33,344 nt of DNA from Tetragenococcus muriaticus DSM 15685 (GCF_000423785.1 NZ_AUIQ01000017.1:1-33344), one strand, 5' to 3'; shown: positions 1-7,698, counted from the stretch's first letter. A program made the numbers and translations. The notes: generated by a model not told the origin, from the letters alone.

Positions 1-129
1 TGGACCGAAGATGATATCAACGAAGTAATGCTAGAAATTGAAGATGGTACTGACCCAGAAGAAGCTGCTAGTGATTGGATTGAAGATAACCAAGACAAAG
101 TAGATGAATGGACATCAGATGCTGAATAA
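1..129 (+). CDS. Glycine betaine ABC transporter substrate-binding domain, C-terminal end (partial)
   Basis: This is an open frame from the first base to a TAA stop; the gene begins outside the window. The 42 visible residues are acidic and include TDPEEAASDWIEDNQDKVDEW. That ending is typical of OpuAC-type glycine-betaine/proline binding proteins, either free lipoproteins or fused to the permease, which deliver compatible solutes to an ABC importer during osmotic stress. The family call rests on this short tail and on recalled sequences. Whether the protein is a separate binding protein or a permease fusion cannot be seen here. Two hairpins follow the stop, so this is the end of its transcript. 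Confidence 0.7.
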   Translation, partial: WTEDDINEVMLEIEDGTDPEEAASDWIEDNQDKVDEWTSDAE

Positions 130-143
130 GAGCTATTAAAGAG

Positions 144-180
144 GTGGAGATCAGATATTACTGATCTTCACTTATTTCTT
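144..180 (+). terminator. Hairpin after the betaine transporter gene
   Basis: An 11-bp stem (144-154 with 161-171, one G-T wobble) closes a 6-base loop 15 bases after the stop codon. It is followed by the T-rich stretch TTATTTCTT. The T tract is interrupted, so termination may be partial. Confidence 0.6.
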
Positions 181-302
181 ATGATTGTAATTAGTGTCAA
201 ACTTCAGGGAGTATTTTAATATTTTTTCCTCTGTTTTTTGTAGTTTCAGTTAGCAATTAAATGTTTTTACTCCCTATTAAATTATTTTTTAAATACTTCC
301 AT

Positions 303-353
303 AAAAAAAGAACCTACAAGCCCTCAGTATTAGGCTAGTAAGTTCTTTTTTTA
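303..353. terminator. Second hairpin, A-tract and T-tract on both sides
   Basis: The arms at 303-322 and 333-353 pair with two mismatches. The outer part is an A7 run facing a T7 run, so it can act as an intrinsic terminator in either direction. On the plus strand it backs up the hairpin at 144-180. On the minus strand it could end transcripts that read past tRNA-Gly. Confidence 0.65.
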
Positions 354-502
354 TGAAACTAGTTAAGTATAGGTAAAATAATAAGCTATGTACGCTCTCA
401 GCGCAAAATCTCTTTAGATCTGTTTGAAAATCATTATAAGTGGTTGAAAGTTTTATAAAATCTAAAAAATAAAAAGACCGTCATGCCAACGTTTCAAGCT
501 GA

Positions 503-573
503 AGCGGATGACGAGAATCGAACTCGCGACGGAAGCTTGGGAAGCTTCTGTTTTACCACTAAACTACACCCGC
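503..573 (-). tRNA. tRNA-Gly(CCC)
   Basis: The minus strand folds as a 71-nt cloverleaf. The acceptor is GCGGGTG/CATCCGC with discriminator T, which is usual for glycine tRNAs. The anticodon stem GAAGC/GCTTC closes a TTCCCAA loop, giving anticodon CCC (plus strand 539-541), which reads GGG codons. The T-arm carries GTTCGAATC. The 3' CCA is not encoded. The gene stands alone, with no other tRNA beside it in the window. Confidence 0.93.
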
Positions 574-651
574 ATGACAAACATCATTATAATCCAAAAT
601 AATAATATACACAAGGATAACAAAACAAATTCTGTTTTCCGAAAACCAAAC

Positions 652-912
652 TTAATTATTTTTGATTCTATATATGTGGATCTCTTTACTTATCATGATC
701 AATGGTCTTATCAAAAGTTGAAAACTGCCTATTACAAATAAAATCGTACCGTAGAAAGTGGTCGATTCCTTAAAAAATAGGAAACTTCCTACAATAAAAA
801 ACAACGCTAAAATAACATCATTGGCTTGATATAATAAATTATAAAATGCGCCAATTTCTATGTCATGTTTAAATAGAGTAAAAGTCAATTCTTTTTGTTT
901 ATTTTTCTGCAC
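652..912 (-). CDS. Small YrhK-like two-helix membrane protein
   Basis: An 86-residue protein if translation begins at GTG 912, which has GAGGTG six bases upstream (919-924). The frame stays open to an ATG at 972, but that start has no well-placed ribosome binding site and would add a Phe/Leu-rich leader. The protein has a short charged N-terminus, then two hydrophobic segments around DVILALFFIVGSFLFF and TILFVIGSFQLLIRP, and a basic tail. The spacing and the IGAFYNLLYQAND stretch resemble the YrhK family (DUF), whose function is not known. It stands alone on the minus strand, divergent from the chromate-type transporter genes. Confidence 0.7.
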   Translation of the reverse strand: MQKNKQKELTFTLFKHDIEIGAFYNLLYQANDVILALFFIVGSFLFFKESTTFYGTILFVIGSFQLLIRPLIMISKEIHIYRIKNN

Positions 913-1017
913 AAAAAACACCTCAATCACGTATTTTACTAAAAAAAAATACAAAAAGAAAGTGGTTTGCATTTCTACGGGCTTTTCTTTCCCTCTCTGG
1001 TCTTGTTGTCAGCTTAA

Positions 1018-1026
1018 TGTTATGAT
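1018..1026 (+). promoter_or_regulatory. Extended -10 promoter for the chrA pair
   Basis: TGTTATGAT is an extended -10 (TGn-TATGAT) 34 bases before the first chrA start. No good -35 is visible at 16-18 bases upstream. Confidence 0.45.
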
Positions 1027-1059
1027 GTTTTTTAATAGAGAGAATTACGGGAGGAAATT

Positions 1060-1608
1060 ATGAATATATTTATTGATTTATTTCTTACTTTTAGCCGTGT
1101 TGGCGTACTGACTTTTGGTGGGGGCTATGCTATGCTTCCCATTTTGCAAAGAGAAGTCGTTGAGACAAAAAATTGGGTGACAGACGAAGAACTAGTTGAT
1201 TATTTTGCTATTGGTCAAACAACGCCCGGGATTATTGCTGTAAACACATCTACTTTTATTGGACAAAAGTTACGTGGCACGTTAGGCGGAATTGTAGCAA
1301 CTCTTGGGTTTGTTTTTCCTTCTTATATTATTGTCACACTAATTTCTTATTTTATGAGAAACTTTTCCGAACTGCCAATTATACAAAATGCTTTTGCAGG
1401 TATTCGCGTAAGTGTTTATGTATTGATTTTGAATGCAGTTTTAAAGCTTTGGAAAAACTCGGTTGTAGATAAAATAGCACTGTTGATTTTTATTCTTATT
1501 TTTACGTTATCCGTCTTTACAAGCTTGTCCCCCGTATTATTCGTTATTTTAGCTGGTTTTATTGGTGTTGCTGCTAAATTGCAAGAAAGGAGACATCAGC
1601 AAAAATGA
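1060..1608 (+). CDS. ChrA-family transporter, first half-size subunit
   Basis: A 182-residue, strongly hydrophobic protein of the chromate ion transporter (CHR) family, short form. Family signatures are the N-terminal TFGGGYAMLPILQREVV and the TTPGIIAVNTSTFIG motif, followed by several membrane helices. The start has a strong GGGAGG site seven to eight bases upstream. Short CHR proteins act as pairs encoded by adjacent genes, each with one copy of the domain found twice in long ChrA proteins. The second subunit overlaps this gene by four bases (ATGA). The family is known for chromate efflux, but the substrate here cannot be read from sequence and may differ. Confidence 0.88.
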   Translation: MNIFIDLFLTFSRVGVLTFGGGYAMLPILQREVVETKNWVTDEELVDYFAIGQTTPGIIAVNTSTFIGQKLRGTLGGIVATLGFVFPSYIIVTLISYFMRNFSELPIIQNAFAGIRVSVYVLILNAVLKLWKNSVVDKIALLIFILIFTLSVFTSLSPVLFVILAGFIGVAAKLQERRHQQK

Positions 1609-2180
1609 TTTACTTACAGCTTTTTTATGAATTTTTCAAAACAGGTTTGTTTTCTGTAGGCGGCGGTCTTGCTACTTTGCCTTTTTTATATGATGTTTCC
1701 GATCGAACGGGTTGGTTTAGTTATGACCAACTAGCTGATATGATTGCTGTTTCTGAATCGACACCTGGGGCAATTGGAGTTAATATGGCTACGTATGTGG
1801 GAAATTTAACAGCTGGACCTTTTGGTGGGATTGTTGCTACAGTCGGACTTGTTAGCCCAGCTATTATTCTTATTATGCTTATTGGAGGCTTTTTAACGAA
1901 ATTTCGAAATAATTTTTATGTTGAGGCAGTTTTTTATGGTTTACGGCCTGCTTCAACAGCACTGATTGCAGCTGCTGGTTTCTCTGTTGTTTGGATGGAT
2001 TTAATTGATACTTCTCGACTTATAGACGCAGGAGATTGGATCGGATTTATTAATTGGCATTCTCTTGTTTTAGCTATTTTCATATTTTTTATCATGAGAC
2101 ATCGATTATTCAAGAACCTTCATCCTGTTATATTTATCGCTTTTTCTGCTTTGATTGGTATTCTTTTTCAATTTGGGTAA
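1605..2180 (+). CDS. ChrA-family transporter, second half-size subunit
   Basis: A 191-residue partner of the preceding gene. It repeats the same layout: SVGGGLATLPFLYDVS near the N-terminus, then STPGAIGVNMATYVG, then hydrophobic helices. Its ATG overlaps the TGA of the first gene, so translation is probably coupled, with GAAAGGAG inside the upstream gene as binding site. In paired short CHR transporters the two halves are thought to insert in opposite orientations and work as a heterodimer. The stop codon sits directly against a terminator shared with rnhC. Confidence 0.88.
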   Translation: MIYLQLFYEFFKTGLFSVGGGLATLPFLYDVSDRTGWFSYDQLADMIAVSESTPGAIGVNMATYVGNLTAGPFGGIVATVGLVSPAIILIMLIGGFLTKFRNNFYVEAVFYGLRPASTALIAAAGFSVVWMDLIDTSRLIDAGDWIGFINWHSLVLAIFIFFIMRHRLFKNLHPVIFIAFSALIGILFQFG

Positions 2181-2230
2181 AAAACCTTCTTTGGGTTGCA
2201 ATGTTTCTTCATGCTCCCAAAGAAGGTTTT
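2181..2230. terminator. Bidirectional terminator between chrA pair and rnhC
   Basis: A perfect 15-bp stem (2181-2195 with 2216-2230) around a 20-base loop has an A run on one side and a T run on the other. It begins one base after the chrA stop and includes two bases of the rnhC stop codon (2229-2231), so it serves both convergent genes. Confidence 0.9.
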
Positions 2231-3137
2231 ATTTGTCAGCTATTTTTTTAGCTTTTTCGGTATTTTTAAAATGAAGTTTTGCGTAGTGGGATAAAAGGTC
2301 AACGCCACCTTGTTTAATGATTTTCGCCGCTTGTTTATCTGATTGTGTTCCTGCTCCAGAGGGAAGATCAAACCCGATTTCAAGAGAAAGCTGTTGTAGT
2401 TTTTGTAAAAATTCTGCACGACAGATGATAGACGCTGCTGCAACAGCTAAATGGTATTGCTCGCCCTTAGTAATAAAATAAAGGTTCTGAGTGACTGAAT
2501 TTTTTTCTTTTTTTAAATATTTTCGATAGGTTGATTCTTGAACGAATTGATCGATTAAAATGGCTTCAGGCTGTTGAGGACTTATTTTTTCTAATAATAG
2601 ATGGAGACATTGGTTGTGCAAAGCTACTTTCATATGTACAGCATTATAATCTGGTTGTATTTGATTATATTTTTGCGGCATGACTACTAGCTCTTGATAA
2701 AAAACAAGTTCTTTTATTTTAGGAGCTAAATCTAAAATTTGCTTATCGTTTAACATTTTAGAATCTTTGACTCCTAATTTTTTTAAAGTGGGTAGTTGAT
2801 TTTTACTAGCATAAGCAGCACATACAACTAAAGGGCCAAAATAGCTCCCATTACCTACTTCGTCGCTACCAATAATACTTTTTTGTGCGAAATTTTCAGG
2901 TAGACTTCCTGCTTTTTTCGGCTTATTTGATTCTTTAATTTGCCACAGCGCAGCTTCTTGATCTTCATTATCGCCTTGAAACATGATCTTGCCTGAGTTG
3001 TAAGCGGTAATCGTAAGATGATCTTTTTTAGCAAAAAAAGAAGCATAAGGGATTTTACGCGGTGTGATATAAGGTGCATAGTATTTTTTAGCTTCTTCTA
3101 ATTTTTGAGGTGTCAATTGAACGACAGTAGTTCCCAT
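2229..3137 (-). CDS. rnhC: Ribonuclease HIII
   Basis: A 302-residue protein that removes RNA from RNA-DNA hybrids. The N-terminal ~80 residues (TITAYNSGKIMFQG) form the TBP-like substrate-binding domain that separates HIII from HII. The catalytic part starts at GSDEVGNGSYFGPLVV with the acidic pair D92-E93. Later come GVKDSK, ILIDQF and AVAAASIICRAEF, the other conserved blocks of the type 2 RNase H fold. Length matches the family. The ATG at 3137 has AGAAAGGA nine bases upstream on the minus strand. It is convergent with the chrA pair and divergent from zapA, the same rnhC/zapA neighbourhood as in many Bacilli. Confidence 0.95.
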   Translation of the reverse strand: MGTTVVQLTPQKLEEAKKYYAPYITPRKIPYASFFAKKDHLTITAYNSGKIMFQGDNEDQEAALWQIKESNKPKKAGSLPENFAQKSIIGSDEVGNGSYFGPLVVCAAYASKNQLPTLKKLGVKDSKMLNDKQILDLAPKIKELVFYQELVVMPQKYNQIQPDYNAVHMKVALHNQCLHLLLEKISPQQPEAILIDQFVQESTYRKYLKKEKNSVTQNLYFITKGEQYHLAVAAASIICRAEFLQKLQQLSLEIGFDLPSGAGTQSDKQAAKIIKQGGVDLLSHYAKLHFKNTEKAKKIADK

Positions 3138-3168
3138 ATGAAAGTTTCCTTTCTAAGAATATGTTCTT

Positions 3169-3197
3169 ATTTTAGCATAATGCATGTTTTATTGAAA
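3169..3197 (-). promoter_or_regulatory. Promoter of rnhC
   Basis: On the minus strand, TTTCAA, 17 bases, then TAAAAT preceded by TGC (extended -10). The -10 lies about 31 bases before the rnhC start. Confidence 0.6.
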
Positions 3198-3220
3198 TGT
3201 AGTAAAATAAATGAATACGT

Positions 3221-3240
3221 GGAAAAATTTAAATTTTTCC
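3221..3240. repeat. Perfect 20-bp palindrome between rnhC and zapA
   Basis: GGAAAAATTTAAATTTTTCC is its own reverse complement. It lies between the two divergent promoters, upstream of the zapA -35. It could be an operator or a cruciform/hairpin. No protein is known to me for this exact sequence. Confidence 0.6.
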
Positions 3241-3273
3241 TTTATAATGAAATGGTATTTTCCAGAAAAAACA

Positions 3274-3302
3274 TTGAAAACCTTAAAATGTGATAATATA
3301 AG
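3274..3302 (+). promoter_or_regulatory. Promoter of the zapA-cvpA-mutS2 operon
   Basis: TTGAAA, 17 bases, TATAAG. It ends 33 bases before the zapA GTG and is the best sigma-A match in this gap. Confidence 0.65.
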
Positions 3303-3335
3303 AAGGTAAGTGGAAAGTATGGGAGGCTGAGAAAA

Positions 3336-3776
3336 GTGACTAAGCAAAAAAAACGTTTCAAAGCAATCATTGAAAATCAAGAGTATACTATTATCAGTAA
3401 GGAAAGTCCTGAACATATGAAAATAGTGACTGAGCTTGTCAACGAACAACTAGAAGAAATCAAGAGTTTGTCGTTAGAATCAGATAATGAACAAGCAGCT
3501 ATTTTACTTGCTTTAAATGCTGTCTCTGACCAATTAAAAAAACAAGAAGAATTAATGAAGTTAAAAGCTGAAAATGAAGCTTTATATAAAAAGGCGAGTC
3601 AAGCATCAGAACTAGAAAGTCGGATACAGCGTATTGAAAAGATTGAGCAAGAAGCCAAGGAAACGCTGGAAAAACAAGGACAGAAAGGTAAGCGAGTTAA
3701 TAATCACTTAGAAGCACAGCAAATTTTAAACGAAAATCGCAAGCAAGATATCCAGCAAAAGGTATCTCAAGGCTAG
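3336..3776 (+). CDS. zapA: Cell division protein ZapA
   Basis: A 146-residue protein of the ZapA family, which binds FtsZ and bundles its filaments at the division site. The N-terminal ~80 residues (RFKAIIENQEYTIISKESPEHM) are the compact ZapA domain, and the rest is a long charged coiled coil rich in Glu, Lys and Gln. The C-terminal extension makes it longer than the typical ~85-100 residues. The start is GTG with GGGAGG about nine bases upstream. It is first in the zapA-cvpA-mutS2 order, with 16 bases to cvpA; this order is conserved in Bacilli. Confidence 0.9.
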   Translation: MTKQKKRFKAIIENQEYTIISKESPEHMKIVTELVNEQLEEIKSLSLESDNEQAAILLALNAVSDQLKKQEELMKLKAENEALYKKASQASELESRIQRIEKIEQEAKETLEKQGQKGKRVNNHLEAQQILNENRKQDIQQKVSQG

Positions 3777-3792
3777 CAGAAAGGAATGCTGA

Positions 3793-4335
3793 ATGATTGG
3801 TTTTATAATTTTTTTACTATTATTATTTTCTTTTTATACTGGTGCGCGACGAGCAACAGCTTTGCAATTACTCTATACGGTGGGGTGTGTTCTTTCTTTT
3901 TTTCTAGCCTTAGCTCTTTATGAAAGTTGGGGAGAAAAAATTGAGCTATATGTGCCCTATTTATCGGTATCCCCAGAGAGTGAAATGGTTTATTATAGCC
4001 AAGAAATGTCTCTTGATTTAGATCAAGCTTACTATGCGGCCGTTGCATTTATCGGTTGGTTAGTTTTTGGTTGGTTACTAACCAAGTTTGTAATGGTTTT
4101 TGTCAGAAGTTTACGTTTTAAGCGCCTACTTGAAGATGATTGGTTAGTTGCAGGAATTTTAAATACGATATTGATGTATATTACGATTTTAATTGTATTA
4201 AAAGTCTTGACGATGATCCCTGTGGAAGGAATCCAAGACCTATTTGCTAGAAGTTTCACTGCTGATCTTATTGTTGATAAGACACCATTTTTATCCAATA
4301 TGTTTGATCGACTTTGGATAACAAACATTCTGTAA
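3793..4335 (+). CDS. CvpA-family membrane protein
   Basis: A 180-residue protein with about four hydrophobic segments: residues ~1-18, ~22-40, ~78-100 and ~115-140. It matches the CvpA family (named for colicin V production in E. coli; YshB in B. subtilis). The role in Firmicutes is unclear. ATG 3793 has AAAGGA eight to nine bases upstream. It lies between zapA and mutS2, as in B. subtilis, but polX, which follows yshB there, is missing. Confidence 0.85.
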   Translation: MIGFIIFLLLLFSFYTGARRATALQLLYTVGCVLSFFLALALYESWGEKIELYVPYLSVSPESEMVYYSQEMSLDLDQAYYAAVAFIGWLVFGWLLTKFVMVFVRSLRFKRLLEDDWLVAGILNTILMYITILIVLKVLTMIPVEGIQDLFARSFTADLIVDKTPFLSNMFDRLWITNIL

Positions 4336-4340
4336 GAAAC

Positions 4341-4382
4341 ATAGAGCGGTTTTGTGAACCAATGCAAAGCTGCTCTATTTTC
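4341..4382 (+). terminator. Possible weak terminator or attenuator between cvpA and mutS2
   Basis: ATAGAGC at 4341-4347 pairs with GCTCTAT at 4372-4378, followed by a short T stretch. A second small hairpin (GGTT...AACC, 4348-4360) lies inside. The stem is short and the loop large, so termination would be inefficient. Confidence 0.35.
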
Positions 4383-4416
4383 GCGTTAGAAGAAAAATAG
4401 AAAGCAGGTGAGCCAT

Positions 4417-6789
4417 TTGAAAGAACTAAATCCGGATATTTTAAATACTCTAGAATTTGATCAAGTAAAAGCACAAATCGCGCAATACTTGGTCACCGCA
4501 CAGGGTAGAGAAGAACTTCAGCGTTTAGCTCCAGTAAAAGAAGAACAATTTATAAAAACTTTACTTGAGGAAACGGATGATGCTATAAAAATACTTCGCT
4601 TACGCGGTGGGATCCCAGTTCCTAAGCTTGAAAGTATTCAATCGCATATGAAAAGAGTTGAAATTGGTGCTGATTTAAATGGTCCGGAGTTGGCACAAAT
4701 TTCACGAGTATTATCTACAACGGCTGAAGTAGACCACTTTTTAGAAGAATTTAAAGAAGAGGACACGGACTTTCATCGTTTATATAGTTGGCAAGAAGAA
4801 TTAACCGCTCTTCCAGCTTTAAGAAATCGACTAAAAACTGCAATTGATGAAGATGGCCGTGTAACAGATGATGCCTCTGTTGAGTTAAAGAATATACGCC
4901 ACAATATTAACCGGAGTGAACAAAGCATTCGCGAAAACCTAGATAGCATAATTCATGGTAGGCAAGCCCGTTATCTTAATGATGCGCTTGTTACAATGCG
5001 TAATGAGCGTTATGTTATTCCAGTAAGACAGGAAAATCGAAATGTATTTGGTGGTGTAGTACACGATCAAAGCTCTTCTGGACAAACTCTTTTTATTGAA
5101 CCAGGACAAGTAGTTGAACTCAATAATCAACTACGTCAATACCAGGTAGCCGAAAGAGATGAAATTGCGAGAATATTATCAGAGCTTTCCGCTGAATTAG
5201 AACCAAATCGTAAAGAAATTATGCATAACGCCTATATTATTGGAAAATTTGATTTTATGAATGCGAAAGCTCATTTAGCTAAGGACTTAAAAGCTGTAGT
5301 TCCTACGATAAATCGAGAAAATTATGTATATTTTAAACAAGCAAGACATCCACTTTTAGATCAAACCCAAGTGGTAGCGAATGACATAATGATTGGAGAA
5401 GACTATCAAGCGGTGGTCATCACTGGACCCAATACAGGTGGGAAGACAATTGTGCTAAAAACATTAGGGCTATTGCAGTTGATGGGGCAGGCTGGCTTGC
5501 CAATACCTGCTGGAGAAGACAGTCAAATGGGAATTTTTGGAGAAATTTTTGCTGATATTGGAGATGAACAATCTATCGAGCAAAATCTATCGACTTTTTC
5601 GTCTCATATGACAACGATCGTAAATGTATTAGATAAAGTTGATGAAGATAGCTTGGTTTTATTTGATGAACTGGGTGCTGGTACCGACCCACAAGAAGGG
5701 GCGGCTCTAGCTATTGCGATATTAGACGAGTTAGCGGCTAAACAAGCTTATGTTATGGCAACTACCCATTATCCAGAATTAAAAGTTTACGGTTATAACC
5801 GTCCTAAAACAGTGAATGCCTCGATGGAATTTGATGTGGATACACTACGCCCTACTTATCGGTTGTTAGTTGGTATCCCTGGGAGAAGTAATGCTTTTGA
5901 AATTTCGAGTCGTTTAGGATTGAGTACTACAGTTATTGATTCTGCCAAACAAATTATGAGCGGGGAAAGCCAAGATCTCAATGAGATGATTACAGATTTG
6001 GAAAACCGTCGAAATATGGCTGAAACAGAATATGAAAAATTAAAACAGCATGAAAGTGAAGCAGAGCAATTACATCAGGAACTAGAGGAAGCTTATCAGT
6101 ATTTTTATGAGCAAAAAGAAGATGAATTGGCTAAAGCACGTAATCAGGCTAATGAAATCGTAGAACAAGCAAAAGAAGAGTCAGATAAAATCATTGCTGA
6201 ATTGCGCGAAATGCAACAAAATGGACAAAAAAATGTTAAAGAAAATGAACTAATTCAAGCCAAAGGCCAGTTAAATCAGCTAGAGCAATCAGAAGAGTAT
6301 TTGAAAAAGAATAAAGTCCTACAAAAAGCAAAACAAGAAAAACAATTTAAAGCAGGAGACGAAGTGCTCGTTGTTCCTTATAACCAACGGGGAGAACTTT
6401 TAGATAAAATGGGTAAAAATCAATGGCAAGTTCAATTAGGCATTTTAAAAATGGATGTAAACGAAGAAGATTTACAAGCTGTAGCTTCGCAGGAACCAGC
6501 TCAACCTAAAAGGCATGTTTCCACCCTAAATTCTGGAGGCCCGCATGTTTCGCCCCAATTGGATCTAAGAGGAAAGCATTACGAAGATGCTGTAAGTGAA
6601 CTGGATCAATACTTAGATGCTGCGGTTTTGGCTGGCTATTCGCAAGTGACGATTGTTCATGGAAAAGGAACTGGAGCTTTGCGTAAAGGGGTATTAAATT
6701 ACTTAAAAAACCATCGTAGCGTAAAAAAATATGAGTTTGCCCCGGCTAACCAAGGAGGTAACGGAGCAACGGTAGTTTATTTTAAATAA
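4417..6789 (+). CDS. mutS2: MutS2: endonuclease and ribosome-rescue ATPase
   Basis: A 790-residue MutS2. The core carries the ATPase: Walker A GPNTGGKT at ~337-344 and Walker B LVLFDELGAGTDP at ~413-425. A long charged coiled coil follows (~520-640), then a KOW-like segment, and a C-terminal Smr nuclease domain from LDLRGKHYEDA (~715) through IVHGKGTGALR. MutS2 lacks the mismatch-recognition domain of MutS. It has been linked to suppression of recombination and to splitting of collided ribosomes. I chose TTG 4417 because AGGTGAG lies five bases upstream; a GTG at 4408 in the same frame has no usable site. The order cvpA-mutS2-trxA is conserved in Bacilli. Confidence 0.95.
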   Translation: MKELNPDILNTLEFDQVKAQIAQYLVTAQGREELQRLAPVKEEQFIKTLLEETDDAIKILRLRGGIPVPKLESIQSHMKRVEIGADLNGPELAQISRVLSTTAEVDHFLEEFKEEDTDFHRLYSWQEELTALPALRNRLKTAIDEDGRVTDDASVELKNIRHNINRSEQSIRENLDSIIHGRQARYLNDALVTMRNERYVIPVRQENRNVFGGVVHDQSSSGQTLFIEPGQVVELNNQLRQYQVAERDEIARILSELSAELEPNRKEIMHNAYIIGKFDFMNAKAHLAKDLKAVVPTINRENYVYFKQARHPLLDQTQVVANDIMIGEDYQAVVITGPNTGGKTIVLKTLGLLQLMGQAGLPIPAGEDSQMGIFGEIFADIGDEQSIEQNLSTFSSHMTTIVNVLDKVDEDSLVLFDELGAGTDPQEGAALAIAILDELAAKQAYVMATTHYPELKVYGYNRPKTVNASMEFDVDTLRPTYRLLVGIPGRSNAFEISSRLGLSTTVIDSAKQIMSGESQDLNEMITDLENRRNMAETEYEKLKQHESEAEQLHQELEEAYQYFYEQKEDELAKARNQANEIVEQAKEESDKIIAELREMQQNGQKNVKENELIQAKGQLNQLEQSEEYLKKNKVLQKAKQEKQFKAGDEVLVVPYNQRGELLDKMGKNQWQVQLGILKMDVNEEDLQAVASQEPAQPKRHVSTLNSGGPHVSPQLDLRGKHYEDAVSELDQYLDAAVLAGYSQVTIVHGKGTGALRKGVLNYLKNHRSVKKYEFAPANQGGNGATVVYFK

Positions 6790-6813
6790 GTAGAAACTTT
6801 TAAGCAAGTTAGT

Positions 6814-6841
6814 TTGCAAGTACAGATGAAAATGCTATACT
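6814..6841 (+). promoter_or_regulatory. Promoter of trxA
   Basis: TTGCAA, 16 bases, TATACT with a TGC extension before the -10. It lies 29 bases before the trxA ATG, so trxA can be transcribed apart from mutS2. Confidence 0.7.
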
Positions 6842-6870
6842 TTGTCTATTAAATTGGAGGTTACAAAAAA

Positions 6871-7185
6871 ATGACACAAACAGTGACAGATAAGAATTTT
6901 AATGTAGAAACAGAAAATGGTCTGGTAATGATTGACTTTTGGGCAGATTGGTGTGGCCCTTGTAAAATGCAAGCACCGATTTTAGAACAAGTGGAACAAG
7001 AATATGATGAAGACGAATTTCGTGTAGTAAAAATTGATGTGGATGAAAATCCAGAAGTACCTGCTAGTTTTGGTATCATGAGTATCCCAACGTTAGTCCT
7101 AAAAAAAGACGGAGAAGTTGTTGATAAAGCCATTGGTGTCCAAACAAAAGATCAATTAGAAAATATGATCGCTTCTCATTTATAA
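6871..7185 (+). CDS. trxA: Thioredoxin
   Basis: A 104-residue cytoplasmic thioredoxin with the full active site WCGPC (Cys28 and Cys31) and the conserved cis-proline loop MSIPTLVL. It reduces protein disulfides using electrons from thioredoxin reductase. Length and motif order are standard. The start has TTGGAGG about ten bases upstream. It sits 81 bases after mutS2, with its own promoter and a strong terminator behind it. Confidence 0.97.
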   Translation: MTQTVTDKNFNVETENGLVMIDFWADWCGPCKMQAPILEQVEQEYDEDEFRVVKIDVDENPEVPASFGIMSIPTLVLKKDGEVVDKAIGVQTKDQLENMIASHL

Positions 7186-7194
7186 AAATAATGC

Positions 7195-7228
7195 AAAAAA
7201 CTTCAGGTTCTAGAACCTGAAGTTTTTT
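7195..7228. terminator. Terminator after trxA
   Basis: A perfect inverted repeat of 17 bases per arm (7195-7211 and 7212-7228), with an A6 run at one end and T6 at the other. It follows trxA by ten bases and also faces the convergent glyoxalase gene, so it probably works in both directions. Confidence 0.92.
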
Positions 7229-7260
7229 ATTAAGCAATTTTAGCTTCTTTTTTATAAACG

Positions 7261-7635
7261 CTAATCTTCTTTGATAACTTCAATTTTATAACCATCTGGA
7301 TCTTTAACGAAATAATAAGAAGGAGCTGTACCTGGAAGTCCTTTGAGTTCTGTTACATCAAAGCCTTCTGTGGTATGTTTATCATGTAATGCTTGCAGAT
7401 CATTTGTGGCAATTGCGATATGGCCATAACCATCGCCTAGATCATAAGCCCCATGATCATAATTGTAAGTTAGCTCTAGCTCATAATCGTCGTTAGGTAA
7501 AGATAAATAAACGATAGTAAACTCATTTTCTGGAAAATCCTTGCGACTTGTTTCTTGAAAGCCAAACGCTGTTTCATAAAATTCGACAGAAGAGTCTAGA
7601 TCCTTTACCCGTACACACGTGTGCGCCATTCTCAT
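7261..7635 (-). CDS. gloA: Lactoylglutathione lyase-like glyoxalase I
   Basis: A 124-residue VOC-fold protein closely resembling bacterial glyoxalase I, which converts the hemithioacetal of methylglyoxal and a thiol to the lactoyl thioester. The four metal ligands are present at expected places: His5, Glu54, His72 and Glu119. I start at ATG 7635 because the family begins MRMAHT/MRLLHT; an ATG four codons earlier (7647) lies almost on top of the GAAAGGA site. It is transcribed alone on the minus strand. The thiol cofactor used by this organism cannot be read from the sequence. Confidence 0.88.
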   Translation of the reverse strand: MRMAHTCVRVKDLDSSVEFYETAFGFQETSRKDFPENEFTIVYLSLPNDDYELELTYNYDHGAYDLGDGYGHIAIATNDLQALHDKHTTEGFDVTELKGLPGTAPSYYFVKDPDGYKIEVIKED

Positions 7636-7669
7636 TGTTCCTATCATCCTTTCTTCTTTAGCTAAAATT

Positions 7670-7698
7670 ATTATAACATAATGTATTTTTTTAATTAA
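7670..7698 (-). promoter_or_regulatory. Promoter of gloA
   Basis: On the minus strand, TTAATT, 17 bases, then a perfect TATAAT preceded by TGT (extended -10). It lies about 35 bases before the chosen gloA start, and divergent from a weaker TATAAA (7716-7721) facing the NUDIX gene. Confidence 0.65.

Larger units (their letters stand above)
130..502. other. Gene-free stretch of 373 bases
   Basis: I see no credible coding frame here. It holds the two hairpins listed separately and, between them, an imperfect inverted repeat: GGGAGTATTT near 207 against AAATACTTCC ending at 300, plus AGGGAGTA at 206-213 against TACTCCCT at 268-275. The part from 360 to 480 is AT-rich with no structure I can name. 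Confidence 0.5.

Noticed and set aside
508-741. Plus-strand 77-codon open frame
   Set aside because: It runs through tRNA-Gly on the opposite strand, and its product resembles no protein; shadow of the tRNA.
860-1063. Plus-strand 67-codon frame upstream of chrA
   Set aside because: Antisense to the YrhK-like gene and its start region, no ribosome binding site.
2240-2443. Frames inside rnhC on the same strand in another phase (also 2855-3079)
   Set aside because: They are shifted shadows of a clearly intact RNase HIII.
3105-3293. Plus-strand 62-codon frame over the rnhC-zapA gap
   Set aside because: It covers the divergent promoters and has no binding site or family resemblance.
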